64,000 nucleotides of DNA, from assembly GCA_905331475.1 (NCBI GenBank), contig CAJNYU010004681.1, positions 1 to 64,000 of the forward strand, in the 5' to 3' direction. Under the pieces are notes generated by a model. It did no database searches. It was not told where the DNA came from and was given only the letters and a program-made list of their open reading frames with translations. Of the stretch, positions 32,535 to 44,411 are shown piece by piece. Every line of letters begins with the position of its first letter. Position 1 is the stretch's first letter. This DNA comes from Rotaria socialis (taxonomy: Eukaryota; Rotifera; Eurotatoria; Philodinida; Philodinidae). Made by a program: the position numbers and the translations under genes.

Positions 32535-32866
32535 ATTGAGAACAGTAAATATAAAAAAATCTCGATTAAAACTTTCGATCACCCATATTTTCTGCGAAAT
32601 TATATGTGAATTCTACAAAACACAAAGAAGTATGTCTGCTTGCCATTTTGAAAATTAAATAAATAGAGTATAGATTATTTTCAGCCAATACAAATATAGC
32701 ACACATGATGTCATTCACTCCCCACGTTATTACACAATGAAATGAAAATATTGGTTTGCATTATGAATCCTTGTGACTGTTGTCAATAACTTTTGAATGA
32801 ATATAAAGCATAATTCGTACCCCATCTATACACCAGTTTCACTATTTTACAAACGTGTTTTTCTTC

Positions 32867-33571
32867 ATGGCATCTCCACAAGAATCATGTACACCTTCTG
32901 CGTTAACTACATCGGAAGTTGAACTTATTGATCGCGTTCATTCTCATTTTCAAAATAATGAACCAAATAAATTTCATTTTTTCTATCGGACAGCATCACC
33001 TTTTAGTAACTTTCATTTATGTAAGTTCTCAGAAAATGATATCGAATTTGATACAAGTGAAAAATATATCATGTATCATAAAGCAAGTAAATAACATTGT
33101 TTCTTCTTTATAGTCTTTTGACTTTTATACTAATAATTATTTTGAATTAGAATTATTTAATGATAATGAAACAGCTACATCAATTCTTCAAGTTCGACAT
33201 CCAGCTGAGTGTAAAGCTTTTGGAAGAAGTGTAAAAAATTTTGATGAAAAATTATGGGTGCAAAATCGGGCACGTATTTTTTCGGATGGACTTTATTTAA
33301 AAGTACTGCATTAGTTTTTACATCAATTTTGACAATTAAAAAAAGAATTAAAACTTCTTCGTTTTAGTTTACCCAAGATGATCGAATGAAGCAAGCGCTA
33401 TTAAAACATGAAGGAAGTTTATTAGTCGAAGCAGCAAAAGATGATTGTATATGGGGTGTTGGTTTAGACGAGAATAATCCGTTGATTAAAGACCGATCCA
33501 ATTGGAAAGGACTTAATCTGTTAGGTTATGTATTAACTGATGTCTTATATCGTATTCTTGATGGAAAATAA
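32867..33571 (+). CDS. NADAR-domain (YbiA/DUF1768) N-glycosidase-like protein
   Basis: Three exons join in frame: ATG 32867 to about 33090, about 33152-33302, and about 33368-33571 (TAA). The protein has the YbiA/NADAR signature: FYRTASPFSNFHLCKF (usually FY....PFSNFYP), the helix with the conserved Glu in TSEKYIMYHKASK (usually TVEHYMQAQKA), LFNDNETATSILQVRHPAECKAFGRSVKNF, then IWGVGLDENNPLIKDRSNWKGLNLLGYVLTDVLYRI. NADAR proteins act on riboflavin intermediates in bacteria and, in several lineages, remove ADP-ribose from guanine. The animal role is not established. An upstream tandem copy at 31040-32534 is degenerating. The stop is 70 bp from the stop of the convergent NCS-like gene. Confidence 0.87.
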
Positions 33572-33641
33572 AGCAAGCGTGTTTTTTTCTTCTTCTTCTG
33601 GGCTATTATCTGACAAGAATAAAATAAGCTAGATAGAACAA

Positions 33642-34916
33642 TTAATGAAATGGATTAACCGTGTTTCTATACATTCCTTCTTTCATAAGAAAATGTATAA
33701 ATTCATCTTTAGTAACACGTCCATCTTTTGTTAAGTCTAATTTGTTCATTAAATCTTTGGCGGCAATCTCTGGCGGATAGTCTGCGGAATGTTTTATGCC
33801 TAGTAAAGTATACATTCCTCGAAGGACAGGTTCAATTTCATCTAAAATAAATATAAATATTTATTTATTTATTGTTAGTTTTTTTCTCCCAGCTAAATTT
33901 TACCTTCTGTAATAAAACCATTTGAATCTAAGTCATAACATTCAAATGCATAGTCTAATCGCGATCGAAGATCACCACGTGAACATATAGCAAAGCCAAG
34001 TAAAAATTCACCGAATTCAACAAAACCATTACCATCAACATCGAATGCACGAAATACATGATCGCATATATTGTCTAAACTGTCAGGAGATTCTTGACGA
34101 AGTATACGAAATATTTTACGAAATTCATCTCGATCAAGACGACCATCGGGATTATCATGAAAAAATTTTTCGTGCCATGTACGAATTTCATTTTCTGGTA
34201 AACCTTTAGAAAAATAAATAGAATAATCGATTTTAAATGCGCTATTAGGACAAATATGCGAAAACAAATATGATGATTAATGAGAAATATATTATGAAAC
34301 ATTTTTTTTTCTCAAGGACAAGATAAATAATTATAATATAACCTTACACGAACGTGACAGTTCATTTCACTGGCTTTCTTTTAGTAAATACTAAATAATT
34401 CTTACAAACTTGTTTATTATCATTACGATCTATCAACAACAAAAAAGTCTACTTTATATTGTACTTGTCAAACTAATTCAAGGTGAACCATTTGACTTCG
34501 ACCTATATAAAAATGTATTGTAACAAGAAGATGATATAATTACTCAAGAATAAAAATGCATGAGAAAATGTAGACAAATTTCACTTGTCTCGTTTGATTT
34601 AGCACCGTAGATGTGTAACTCATCACGTTCTTTAAGTCAATTGAAACTTTACTCATAGAAAATCTACTCAATTATCTTCATAAATGATATCCACTCTTGG
34701 TTAAATACAAAATTTAATCAAGTTAATATAAAATAGACATTTTCTCTCACCAGTCTGTGAACAAAGAAATTTAATATCACGTTCTGATAATACCCATTTT
34801 GCTGCTTTGTCATCTACTTTAGTTGGATTAATCGATGGATTTCCACCTTGTTCAGTTCGTTTCTTGGCAACAGTACTGACTCCTACTTTATTCGATGCAT
34901 GATTTGTGTTACCCAT
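33642..34916 (-). CDS. EF-hand calcium sensor of the neuronal-calcium-sensor type
   Basis: A minus-strand gene starting at ATG 34916. Exons are about 34752-34916, about 33903-34207 and 33642-about 33842. The N-terminus is MGNTNHASNK, with Gly2 and Asn3 suggesting N-myristoylation, but residue 6 is His rather than the preferred Ser/Thr. GLPENEIRTWHEKFFHDNPDGRLDRDEFRKIF matches the first, calcium-free EF region of NCS proteins. EF2 is FDVDGNGFVEFGEF and EF3 is YDLDSNGFITEDEIEPVLRGMYTLLG (joined across an intron). EF4 is LDLTKDGRVTKDEFIHFL, and all three keep Asp ligands and a final Glu. The protein ends YRNTVNPFH. The roughly 45-residue N-terminal extension rich in Lys/Pro/Asn before WVLSERDI is unusual for NCS-1 or hippocalcin. 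Expected role: calcium-myristoyl-type signalling in neurons or cilia. Confidence 0.85.
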
Positions 34917-35676
34917 AATAGTATCTAAAAGGACAAATATTGATCTCTTCTTTATACAATCAAAAGAAATGATTCAAAATAATTTTTTTCTTTGTAAAAA
35001 ATGTACAAAGAAAAAAAATATATATATATACGCCTATTGAGATATGTTTTATGTGAAGTTGATTCTCTATGTACATGTGCCTATTTACTTTGTTACAAAT
35101 GATGAGAAGGATTATTCTTTTGTTTGCGTAAAAAATATTGACTTCCTACTTGTCAACGCCTTTAGTTTTGAAAAAAGATATCGATATAGAAACTAACAGC
35201 GGATAAAAATAATAGAAATGACAGGTTTAAAATGATGGTTTTTTTTTTATTGCGCACATTGGCTTTTCTTTTGCTGTCGTCAATCATCAATTACATCACT
35301 CATGAGTACATCGATATTTTTCTTCTTCTTCTTCTATGGTCAATAACTCATAATAAAAGAAGCTTCCATGGGCATCAAAACAGAGCTATTTTTCAATTGA
35401 ATGAAACTGAGAAAGATGATGAAACTTCTACTCTCGTACCAGCCTGAAAATTATACCGTTAGTTTTGGAACACTTATTTAGATGTCGCCGGTGAACGATT
35501 GTTCACTGTTAACTTCTTTATTAGTGTTTTATTATTGGCTGATTCAATCAACGCTGTTTAATCTCCTTGGCGAGGAAACTCTGCATCACGCCAGTGAATT
35601 GATTATTTTCACCCACGATCATTTCTTTTTCATGATATTAATTATTATTGAAGAAAATTAATTATAAAACGAAAAG
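34917..35676. promoter_or_regulatory. Shared upstream region of divergent NCS-like gene and TMEM138
   Basis: 760 bp between two divergent start codons. It contains a (TA)n run (about 35018-35030) and no convincing exon; the 71-codon frame at 35232-35447 lacks family or splice support. Both genes presumably have promoters here. Confidence 0.45.
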
Positions 35677-36682
35677 ATGAGATCACCACAAATAGAAACG
35701 CAGCAACAGCAACTTTCGACAATGATTCCAACTCGTTATCGAATTTTGCTTTATTTAAATATATTTCTGATTGTAGTTGACATATGTATCAATACATTCA
35801 GTGAATTTCTTGCACCAAATAAATTTGGCCAACTTATTATCTTTATGTAAATATTAATTTTATATTTCAACTATTGATTTTATAAAAATTCTAAACGATC
35901 AAAATTAAAGAAAGTTAAACTTTGCTTTCAAAAACAAATAATATTGATTTAAAATCGAGTACGAGTTCAATTCGATATGGTTCATGAAACACAGGATATT
36001 TGACAAAGAATAAAAGCTACACCATCATTTTTTCTTCTTCTCTTATTTAGTATTCAAGATGTATGCATTTTACTCTCAATTACATTACTCATTGTTATGG
36101 TTTTAACAACATACGTTGCTCAAGCTGGTTTACTTTTTCTTCTTCTTCGCATGTTCCGTTTTTCACTTTTTGTGACATGTATTTATTTAGTATTTTGTGC
36201 TACTATTCAAGGACTGTTACTCGTAGGTTTCTACAGAAGATTTTGTTGTTTTTATTTTTCCTATTTAAAAATGATACTGTTTTCTTTGATAGGGTTATCG
36301 TTTTCCACAAACCGAATTTGTCACAAGTGCCTTTGGAAAACCAGAAATATTAGCGCTTTATGTAGTTCAACGAACAAGTATGATTTACGTCTTCTTGTTA
36401 CGACTATTGATTTATTTTTTTGTAAAAAATTTAGTTTCTCCTTTATATTATTATGCAATGAAACGTGCTGCATATCGTTTAAGTGATCCTCACTTTTATC
36501 AATCATCAAAATGGTTACAAGACCTCTGGTAAAATGATAGACAACTGACATATTCATATTCATATTCATTTTCTTCTAGGGAAAAACGTCGCAACGAAGC
36601 TACTAGTGCTGCTATGCGTACAGCTGCAACAGCAAGACCTTCAGGAACTGCAACTGGTTGTTGCAGTTGTACAATTATGTAG
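35677..36682 (+). CDS. TMEM138: Transmembrane protein 138 (ciliary)
   Basis: A small four-helix membrane protein of the ciliary transition zone and vesicle traffic, a Joubert-syndrome gene in humans. It starts at ATG 35677 (MRSPQIETQQQQLSTMIPTRYRILLYLNIFL). TM1 continues with VVDICINTFSEFLAPNKFGQLIIF, matching YDLFVNSFSELLQ...IQLVLF of TMEM138. Exon 2 gives IQDVCILLSITLLIVMVLTTYVAQAGLLFLL and a third helix. Exon 3 carries FVLLRLLIYFF-like sequence and the diagnostic KRAAYRLSDPHFYQSSKWLQDLW, comparable with KRTAVRLGDPHFYQDSLWL. The last exon adds a tail ending in TATGCCSCTIM, a Cys cluster (GCCSC) that may be palmitoylated; this is inference. TAG at 36680-36682. Confidence 0.9.
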
Positions 36683-37006
36683 AATGAATTCCATTTTTTG
36701 TTTAATGTTTTCGAATCCGTCCATTGCTTGTGTTTGCTGTTTTTTTTCTATCCTAACTTTTATAAATGTTTTGCGTCAGATTTGTCGACATATGATTGTG
36801 TGTGTCTCGTATTATTTTAACACATTTTTTAGTTCGATATAAAATATTAAAAAGATAAGAAAATATGAATGATTTGTTGGGAAGAAAATAAGAGTAGTAG
36901 TATTGTCGAAAGATGAACATTGATTGAAATGGTTTCATGAAAACAAAAATAAACAATGAAACATCAATATTGAAATAAAATTTCTAGTTTCAGATTTTTA
37001 CTTTCC
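36683..37006. other. TMEM138-GBA2 gap
   Basis: Holds the TMEM138 3' UTR and, just before the GBA2 ATG, TTTCTAG (36981-36987) and TTTCAG (36988-36993), two adjacent splice acceptors 13-20 bp from the start codon. No separate gene. Confidence 0.5.
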
Positions 37007-40000
37007 ATGTCGGTATCAAAACTCGATAAATTAGTACCGACGAAATATGGTTGGTGTGTACGTTTTGATAAAGAATTTGATCCAACATGGAAACCATTTA
37101 CACGACCACGACTACGCCAATCACTTGAATATATACCTCTATTTATGAGGTGATTTTAAACGAACAAAAAAAAAACAGAAAGAAAAATTGTCATATTTTT
37201 ATTGCATTAGATACCTACGAGTATGGTGGAGACTAAGAAAAGCAAAACGACGAGTACATATGGATTTTCTTAATCCAGTTCCATTGCAACAAATTTATGG
37301 TAAATAAAAGAAAAGCTTTTTGTTATGTTTTTCTTCGTAGCAGGAAAAAAGTAAAAATGAATTTCGTTTGATCTAGGTGCGCCGCTTGGTGGTTTAGGTT
37401 GTGGAACAATTGGCCGAGGATTCCGTGGAGAATTTTGTCGCTATCAACTTGTGCCTGGCCTTTATGAATTTCAAACTGTTGAAACGAATACAGTTTGTTT
37501 ATTTCGTTTGAAATATTTTCTAAAATTTACTGTTCTTTATGTCACTGATTAGTTTACTGTTTGTATTCGTCGTCGACATACAACAACTTATTGTCAAGTC
37601 TTAACACCGTATCGATTAAGAAAAAAAGGTTTACGTTCATGGAATGGTGCATTTCCAAAAGAAAATGGTCAATATCAAGCCCTTTATCCTCAATCATGGA
37701 CAACGTACGATTTACCAGGTCAAAATGTACGACTACTGTGCAAACAACTCTCGCCATTTATTCCACATAATTATAAAGTATATTAAAAATAAATACAATA
37801 CTATTTATTATGATTCTCTTGTCAAAGGATTCATCTCTACCAGTTGGTTCTTTTCTGTGGTATATTGAGAATTTAAATAATGAACCTGTCGAAGTTAGTC
37901 TCATGTTTACATGGCAAGCTGGTTCAGGTAGGTCTTCCAATATGATTTACTGCTTGCTTCTACATAGATAATGTTTTGATTTTTATAGCTTCTCATGAAT
38001 TTTCATGTCGCGATGTATCACACGAATGTATTGAAGTTTCTGATGATGGAATTTCAGCTCGTGGAGTATCAATTCGACAGACATTACGTGGTATGAAACT
38101 TGAATATTGTATAATGGGAAAAAAAGAGGTTTGTTTGTATTTTGTTTTGTTGTAATGACTGTTTACAATAAATTAATAAATATTATAGTTAGACAATACA
38201 ATCACTATGCGAACAAATTTCAATGTTAATTCTAATACATCTGGACGTGACGTTTGGCTTGATCTAGTTAACGATGGTCGATTAACAGGTACATTCCTTT
38301 TTTAAAGTGCCTCTGAAACTTAGCTACGGGTGTGTAAATGCAGAGTTGTTCATCAATGTAACGACTGGGTCAACTAGTGATTTATTATTTTTATTGCTGT
38401 ATGCCAATGAAAACTAAATATCAAGAAATATGTCTTTCAAAAATTTGCTAGATCTTTATCGAGTGTAAAAATTGAGAATTCAATCAGAGCTGTGCAGAAG
38501 GATAATGCATGACGTTCACCGATTTAGATGAAATCGAAAGGTTTTACGTAAACTATTCATCATTTCGACGAATAAAATTTTAAAAACTTTCACACTTCTA
38601 TCTTTGCTGAATGTCACTCACTAATTTTATTATTTTCCTTATCATTAGAACCAGTGGCTACATCAGCGGCAAATTCTCACACAGCTAGTTGTGTATGTAT
38701 CACAACTACGGTTGAACCGAATTCTATCAAAACATCTGAATTTGCCCTTGCTTGGCACATGCCGCTAATTAACTTTGGTCTCGCAGCAAAAACATATCGA
38801 AGGTTAATTGAACATTGTTGTTTTATTCTGTTTGATTCTATTCGTTTTTTATTATGTTGTTAGATGGTATACAAAACATTTTGATCAAGAAACTCTTACT
38901 GGATCAACTCTATGTATGTACACAATCAAAAATCGTACACAATGGGAAGAAGATATTGCAAAATGGCAACAACCAATTCTAGATGATCCGTAAATGAATT
39001 ATTTACAATTCAAAAAGATATCGATATGTTCTTACTTCTTTTTTTTTGATTAGAGCATTACCAGACTGGTATAAGAGTGCATTATTTAATGAATCTTATT
39101 TTGTTGCCGATGGTGGAACTATCTGGGTTGATGTGAGTGACGATACTACGCTATCTGACCATGTTAGAAAGTGGGGCCGATATGGTTATTTAGAAGGTGA
39201 AGATCTTTATGTTTTGTTTTTGTTCGATAGCATTCTTTTCTAGGTCATGAATATCGAATGATGAATACATACGATGTTCATTTCTATGCATCATTTGCTC
39301 TAGTACAGTTGTGGCCTCAATTAGAATTGAGTATTCAATATGATTTCGGTTAGTTATTCTACTGTAGAATAGAATGAATGACATAAAGATATTTGTTTTC
39401 AGCTAGTTCGATAATGTATGAGAAACGTGAATGTCGTACTTATTTATTTCATGGTCGATCAGCTCATTGGAAAACATTACATACCGTTCCTCATGATCTT
39501 GGCGATCCTGGTAAATTATTAGTTACTTTTTTATTTTCAACTTTCAAAAATTATACTTTCGTTCAGATGAAGAACCATGGATATCAATTAATGCTTATAT
39601 TTCTCATGATACTGCCCATTGGAAAGATTTAGGTTTAAAATATCTACTTCAAATTTATCGAGATTTTGTTTACACTCAAGATAAACAATTTCTTGATACT
39701 GTATGGCCAACAGTCAAAGTAAACGATACAAATTTTCTTTGATAAAAATGTTTATTTCTATGCGAATAAAGTTTGTTACTGATCGTGTAAGACAACAAGA
39801 TACCGATGGAGATGGCCTTATCGATAATGGTGGTTTTGCTGATCAAACATATGATGCATGGCCAGCAACTGGTGCAAGGTAAATACTCTTGTTGTTGAAA
39901 ATTTTCGATATTCTTTGATTTTTAATTTAGTGCATATTGTGGCAATCTTAATGTTGCTGCTCTTCGTGCCTGTATTGAAATGGCACGATTGATGGATGAT

Positions 40001-40962
40001 AGGAATGCTTTACAAGATTATGATACATGGCTTAAATTAGCTAAAACGTCCTATTCAAATAAATTATGGAATGGAAAATACTATAATTACGATTCAAGTG
40101 CATCACGCCATCATGATTGTATCATGTCTGATCAATTAGCTGGCTTTTGGTATTTACGTTTATCCGGTCATAAATATGATGTAAAAACTTATTTATAGAA
40201 AAAGATAAAATAATTCATTTGATACTAATAGGATTTTGAAAAAGATCGTATTGATAGTGTGCTTAATACAATATTTAATATGAATGTTATGGCATTTGGC
40301 GATGGAAAACTTGGTGCTGTTAATGGAATGACAAGTACAGGACAATTAGAAATTGCTAGTATGCAATCAGAAGAAATATGGACTGGTGTGACATATGGAT
40401 TGTCATCGACAATGATTATGGAGGTAAAATTTTATTATGAAAAATTTAGAATATTATAGAAATTCGAGAGTAATAAAGACTAAATATAATATATAGAGAT
40501 GAACTTTTGTAAAACATAACCGAAAAGCAATGTTTTATAGTATAGAGGTAAACATTCGCACCGCTACGATAGTCGCCAGATATTATTGTTATAAGCTCAA
40601 AGTCGATTGTCTTGACTAAATAATGGCTGATATTAATTAGAACTATTCATTATAGTTCTATTTCATTTACCTTTTTTTATATTTTCCGTTAAATAGAACA
40701 TGATATCTCAAGGATTTCTTACATCGGAAGGCGTTTATAATACATGCTATAATGTTGCTGGCTTAGCTTTTCAAACACCTGAAGCATTGATGCAAGATGG
40801 TCATTTTCGTTCTGTAAGTCTTTTCGTTTTTCTTATGGCGAAAAATAATTATTACTTTATATTTATATTTAGTGCGGATATATGCGTCCACTAGCTATTT
40901 GGGCAATTCAAAAAGCGATTGAACTATCACGGACAGAATCAACCGCTAACAGTAATTCTTAA
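37007..40962 (+). CDS. GBA2: Non-lysosomal glucosylceramidase (GH116)
   Basis: Bile-acid-type beta-glucosidase that cleaves glucosylceramide on the cytosolic face of ER/Golgi membranes. It starts at ATG 37007 ([24 protein letters not shown]) and has many short introns. N-terminal domain: [61 protein letters not shown]. Catalytic domain: [20 protein letters not shown], where the Glu of NES fits the GH116 nucleophile position; [48 protein letters not shown]-type sequence; [17 protein letters not shown]; and [22 protein letters not shown], whose Asp in MSDQ fits the acid/base. C-terminus: [70 protein letters not shown]. Compared with vertebrate GBA2 the N-terminus is shorter and the transmembrane insert is not evident. 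Confidence 0.96.
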
Positions 40963-41832
40963 GATGAACATTAGCCCATTTATTTTTATTTCAAAATCAA
41001 TTGTGATTGTTTTATTTATTTAATGAAGCTATTTTCTTGTGAATCAAATTTTTTCTCTCTTATCTCTTTTGTCTTGTCACAGAGTTTTGCAGTAACAAAA
41101 TACGAACGCATGTGAAAAAAAGAATCTTTTGAATATTTATTTTGAAAAGTAGATTCTCGTTAGAGATGTAGTTTATTCTGTAGTCAAACTTATCTATTTG
41201 GTTATATTTTATTGATATATTTATGTTATTGCTATTTCGTTTGCTTTCCATAGTGCGATCATCTAATTTTCGTTGCAATTGTCAAAAGATTGGAGTTAAT
41301 ATTTACCAATGTTGTAAAGAGGAATGAGGTCTAATATTTGAAATAAAATAGAGCTTTTCTACAAATCAAAGGAGATCACTTTCGATTACACAATTTTCGT
41401 GTGATCAATGACTTTCGAAATATTTGCATAGAAACTCAACATTTTTGAAGGTTCAAGCTTTCAGAATTAGATTTCTAAGAAATAAAAATTTAAACTTTTC
41501 AAGAATAAAATTTTGCGAAAAAGTTGTCGAGCTAAAACATTTAGTCTTATAATCAACGTTATTTTTTTTTTGAAACTATTATTGATACCAAGATGATTAA
41601 CAAAATATTTTTGTAAATAAAGTTGCGTAGGGTTCGAAAGGTCTCAACGTATTTAAGGAAAACGTCTTTTAGTGCCAGAGAAGAAATCATTTAAAACTTC
41701 TTCTTATGTCTGACTAGACAATGTTAAAATATCTAACCGTAAGTACTTGTTAAAGATGTTTAATTCTTAGAAAAAATACGCGCGTAGAATATCATCATAC
41801 ATTATCAAAAGGCATCACTATTGAAAGAAAAA
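40963..41832. other. Intergenic between GBA2 and the Q/N-rich gene
   Basis: 870 bp without a supportable gene. It may include 5' untranslated exons of the following gene. Confidence 0.4.
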
Positions 41833-44259
41833 ATGAAGACACTACATGATACAAACAACAATTATGGTCATACTGCAAGTAATACAACTCAAAAGCAATT
41901 TTCTACTTCTAATCTATTAACCAATACTCGACAAAATTCAAATCTAATGAATGGATCATTACGCTTGAATTCAGCCGCCATAGATTCCAATCCTAATACT
42001 TATCCTTCATTGTTAACTCAAAATCATCATCAACAACAAACCATTTCTCGAACTAATAATGGTATGACTAATACACAGTCAAATAATGCATAGCCAATAG
42101 ACTGATCAGATCACTATAAACTTCATTTATTCTCATAGATACAAGAAAAAGAGTATATTGTTTAGATAAACCATCATCGAATTCTGCTACTCGACCAACA
42201 ACATCTAGTTCAACGTTTTCAACACAAAATATCTACACAAATTCTGTTCAATCACCAGCGAATCCATTTCTTTCTATGTTTAATGTTGATCAAAATCAAT
42301 TGTCATCTATGATTCAAGCCAATTTAACTAAATTTGGTGGTAATCAAATGCTTCTACCAGGTACAAATAATTCACTATTCTATTTACAATTGATGAATGC
42401 TAACAATATGCTTATGCAACAATTATTAACGAATGAAAATAATAATCTATGTTCAACTTCGTCAAAAAATCAACCTATGTCAACATCACATGTTGATTTA
42501 CCAAAAGATACAATGCATTCAGGAAGAAATTCTCACATATTACAAGCTGATTCAAATATATTTGTACCAAAAACGCGTCCGATGACACACGATGAAATAG
42601 CGGAACACGCACAATTAGTTTATCAAAGAGCTCTACAGCGAAATCAATTACAACAACATAATGATCTTATGAAACATTTCTATGAGTCATCGACGAGTTC
42701 AAATACAATCAATAGTACCATAAAATCTATCAATAATAACCAAGTACCAAGTGTACCGTCTGTTGGTAATATTGGTAAGATACCACCATGCAATTATAGA
42801 AAAAGTCATATGAAACCTTTTCGTTGTTTTATTATTTAGCTGTAAATAGGAAATTCGATATGTTTGATACAATGATTACATCACCATCATCATGCCTTTC
42901 AATTCAAGAACCTAGCGTAAATGCAGCGCTCTCATCATTATCACTAGTGTCAGTTGACGATGTTAAAATAATGAGTAGTATTAGCTCAACTCTTGATCCA
43001 AGCGCTCCAGCCTTCATTCCACGCCGTAGTCAATCAAAACTTCATCATGATGATGACATTGAAACAGTAAACTATTCAGAAAAGGAGAAATTTATTATGT
43101 TGAATTTGTCTTTCGTTAAGTCATCTTCATCGTCCGATTCTGATTTCAATGATTTTAATTATTTGGATCAATTTCTCGAAGAATTTTATAATTTAGATAA
43201 TCAAGATGATAATCATTTAATTATTCAAAAATCTCCGGCATTTGGTACAACGAATATCGGCGATGAATTTTCAAATAATAGCAACAGCAATAATAATATT
43301 AATAAACATAATATCCATAGTGATATACTGGGTCAAGGTGATACTATTGAGCAATTAGCTTGTGAGGCAACCAATGCAATGACTGAACAATCCTCATCAA
43401 TAAAGGTTGAAAAATCAGAATGTCAATATTCAATTTATGAATTACTTAATCGGTATAAAAAGAAATTCTCGCTAGGAAAGAGTATAGTCTTAAGTACAAA
43501 GTTGCATGTATGTACTTGATTTGCAACACGTATCGCACAGTGAAACATAACTTGTAAATTTATACAAAACTAAACCAACGTAGCATAACCATCAAACTAT
43601 TTGCGTTACGAAACCACAGGTTTCATAAAAATAATAACCACGTATTCAAAGTTTTATCTAGTTTTTCTCATAGTTTTATTTTTAAAAAACAAGCTTTTTC
43701 AGAGGGTTCATTAAATATGAATCGCACATCTCAAATGAGAACATATTAACTGCGTATTAGTTGTGCACGTATCGTGATGTAAGTTGTTAAATCAAATAAT
43801 AATGTCATCTTATCCTCATGTATTGTTAAAAAATCGGTGGAAAATAATTTCCTCTTTCTCCATGAACGAAGGTTTTCTTTTGAATATCTGTGACTTGTAA
43901 AAAAATTTTTGTGCCTTCCGGAAATATTGAGATTAAATACTTTTAAATTGCTTTTTCTAAAAGGAATATTATCAGTATCGGGTGAAAACGTTTTGTCACT
44001 TAACAGTACAAAAAAAGGCTTATGTGGATCTTTGATATCATCAATATTTTGTAAATTTAGATATCGTAATCCTCGTTGCCATTTGGTTTTACCTGAGTGG
44101 TCGCGGCTATCATTAATTCTTCCAACTGTATGTTCTATGCGTGCTCAATCCTACAAAATTAAAAGATACTTTGCTTATCGCCGTCGATTAAATGAAAATC
44201 AAGAATTGATTAAAGATCTTTCAGTTTCAGTAACAGCAAATATTCCTGCGCAATCATAA
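41833..44259 (+). CDS. Q/N-rich low-complexity protein with PAM2-like and eIF4E-binding-like motifs
   Basis: Exons 41833-42061, 42166-42774 and 42840-about 43507 join in frame through good GT...AG sites. A further segment with an open frame to TAA 44257-44259 is likely the last exon, its acceptor uncertain (CTAAAAG at about 43958-43964 fits); alternatively the protein ends at 43519. The N-terminus and middle are Asn/Gln/Ser/Thr-rich. A helical segment KTRPMTHDEIAEHAQLVYQRALQRNQLQQH lies in exon 2. Exon 3 has SSTLDPSAPAFIPRR, which fits the PAM2 pattern (S.LNP.A..F.P) that binds the MLLE domain of poly(A)-binding protein. An acidic stretch (YLDQFLEEFYNLD) follows, then YSIYELLNRYKKK, a match to the YxxxxL-phi eIF4E-binding motif. 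No full-length family is recognised. A role as an mRNA translation or decay adaptor is inference. Confidence 0.6.
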
Positions 44260-44399
44260 ATTAACTCGACATAAATAACTGTCAACATTTTATTTCACAG
44301 TTGCTCAAATATAAATATATATTTATTGTGTTTTAAATTTATTCAACAAAAAATATAAATATGACATGGTGTGACTCACTGAAAAATAAACAATAAAAT

Positions 44400-44411
44400 T
44401 CACTGAATTAC
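44400..44411 (-). other. INPP5E: CaaX prenylation motif codons (CVIQ)
   Basis: The last four codons plus stop encode Cys-Val-Ile-Gln. A C-terminal Gln in the X position favours farnesylation. In vertebrates INPP5E prenylation is needed for PDE6D/ARL3-dependent delivery to the cilium, so the recovered exon makes the protein complete. It is supported by in-frame splicing of two small terminal exons. Confidence 0.75.

Noticed and set aside
35232-35447. 71-codon frame between the NCS-like gene and TMEM138
   Set aside because: Hydrophobic start could mimic a signal peptide, but there are no splice sites, no family and a poly-T origin of the hydrophobic run.
43909-44259. Separate gene starting here
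   Set aside because: There is no ATG; the frame opens at TTG and is better explained as a terminal exon of the Q/N-rich gene.
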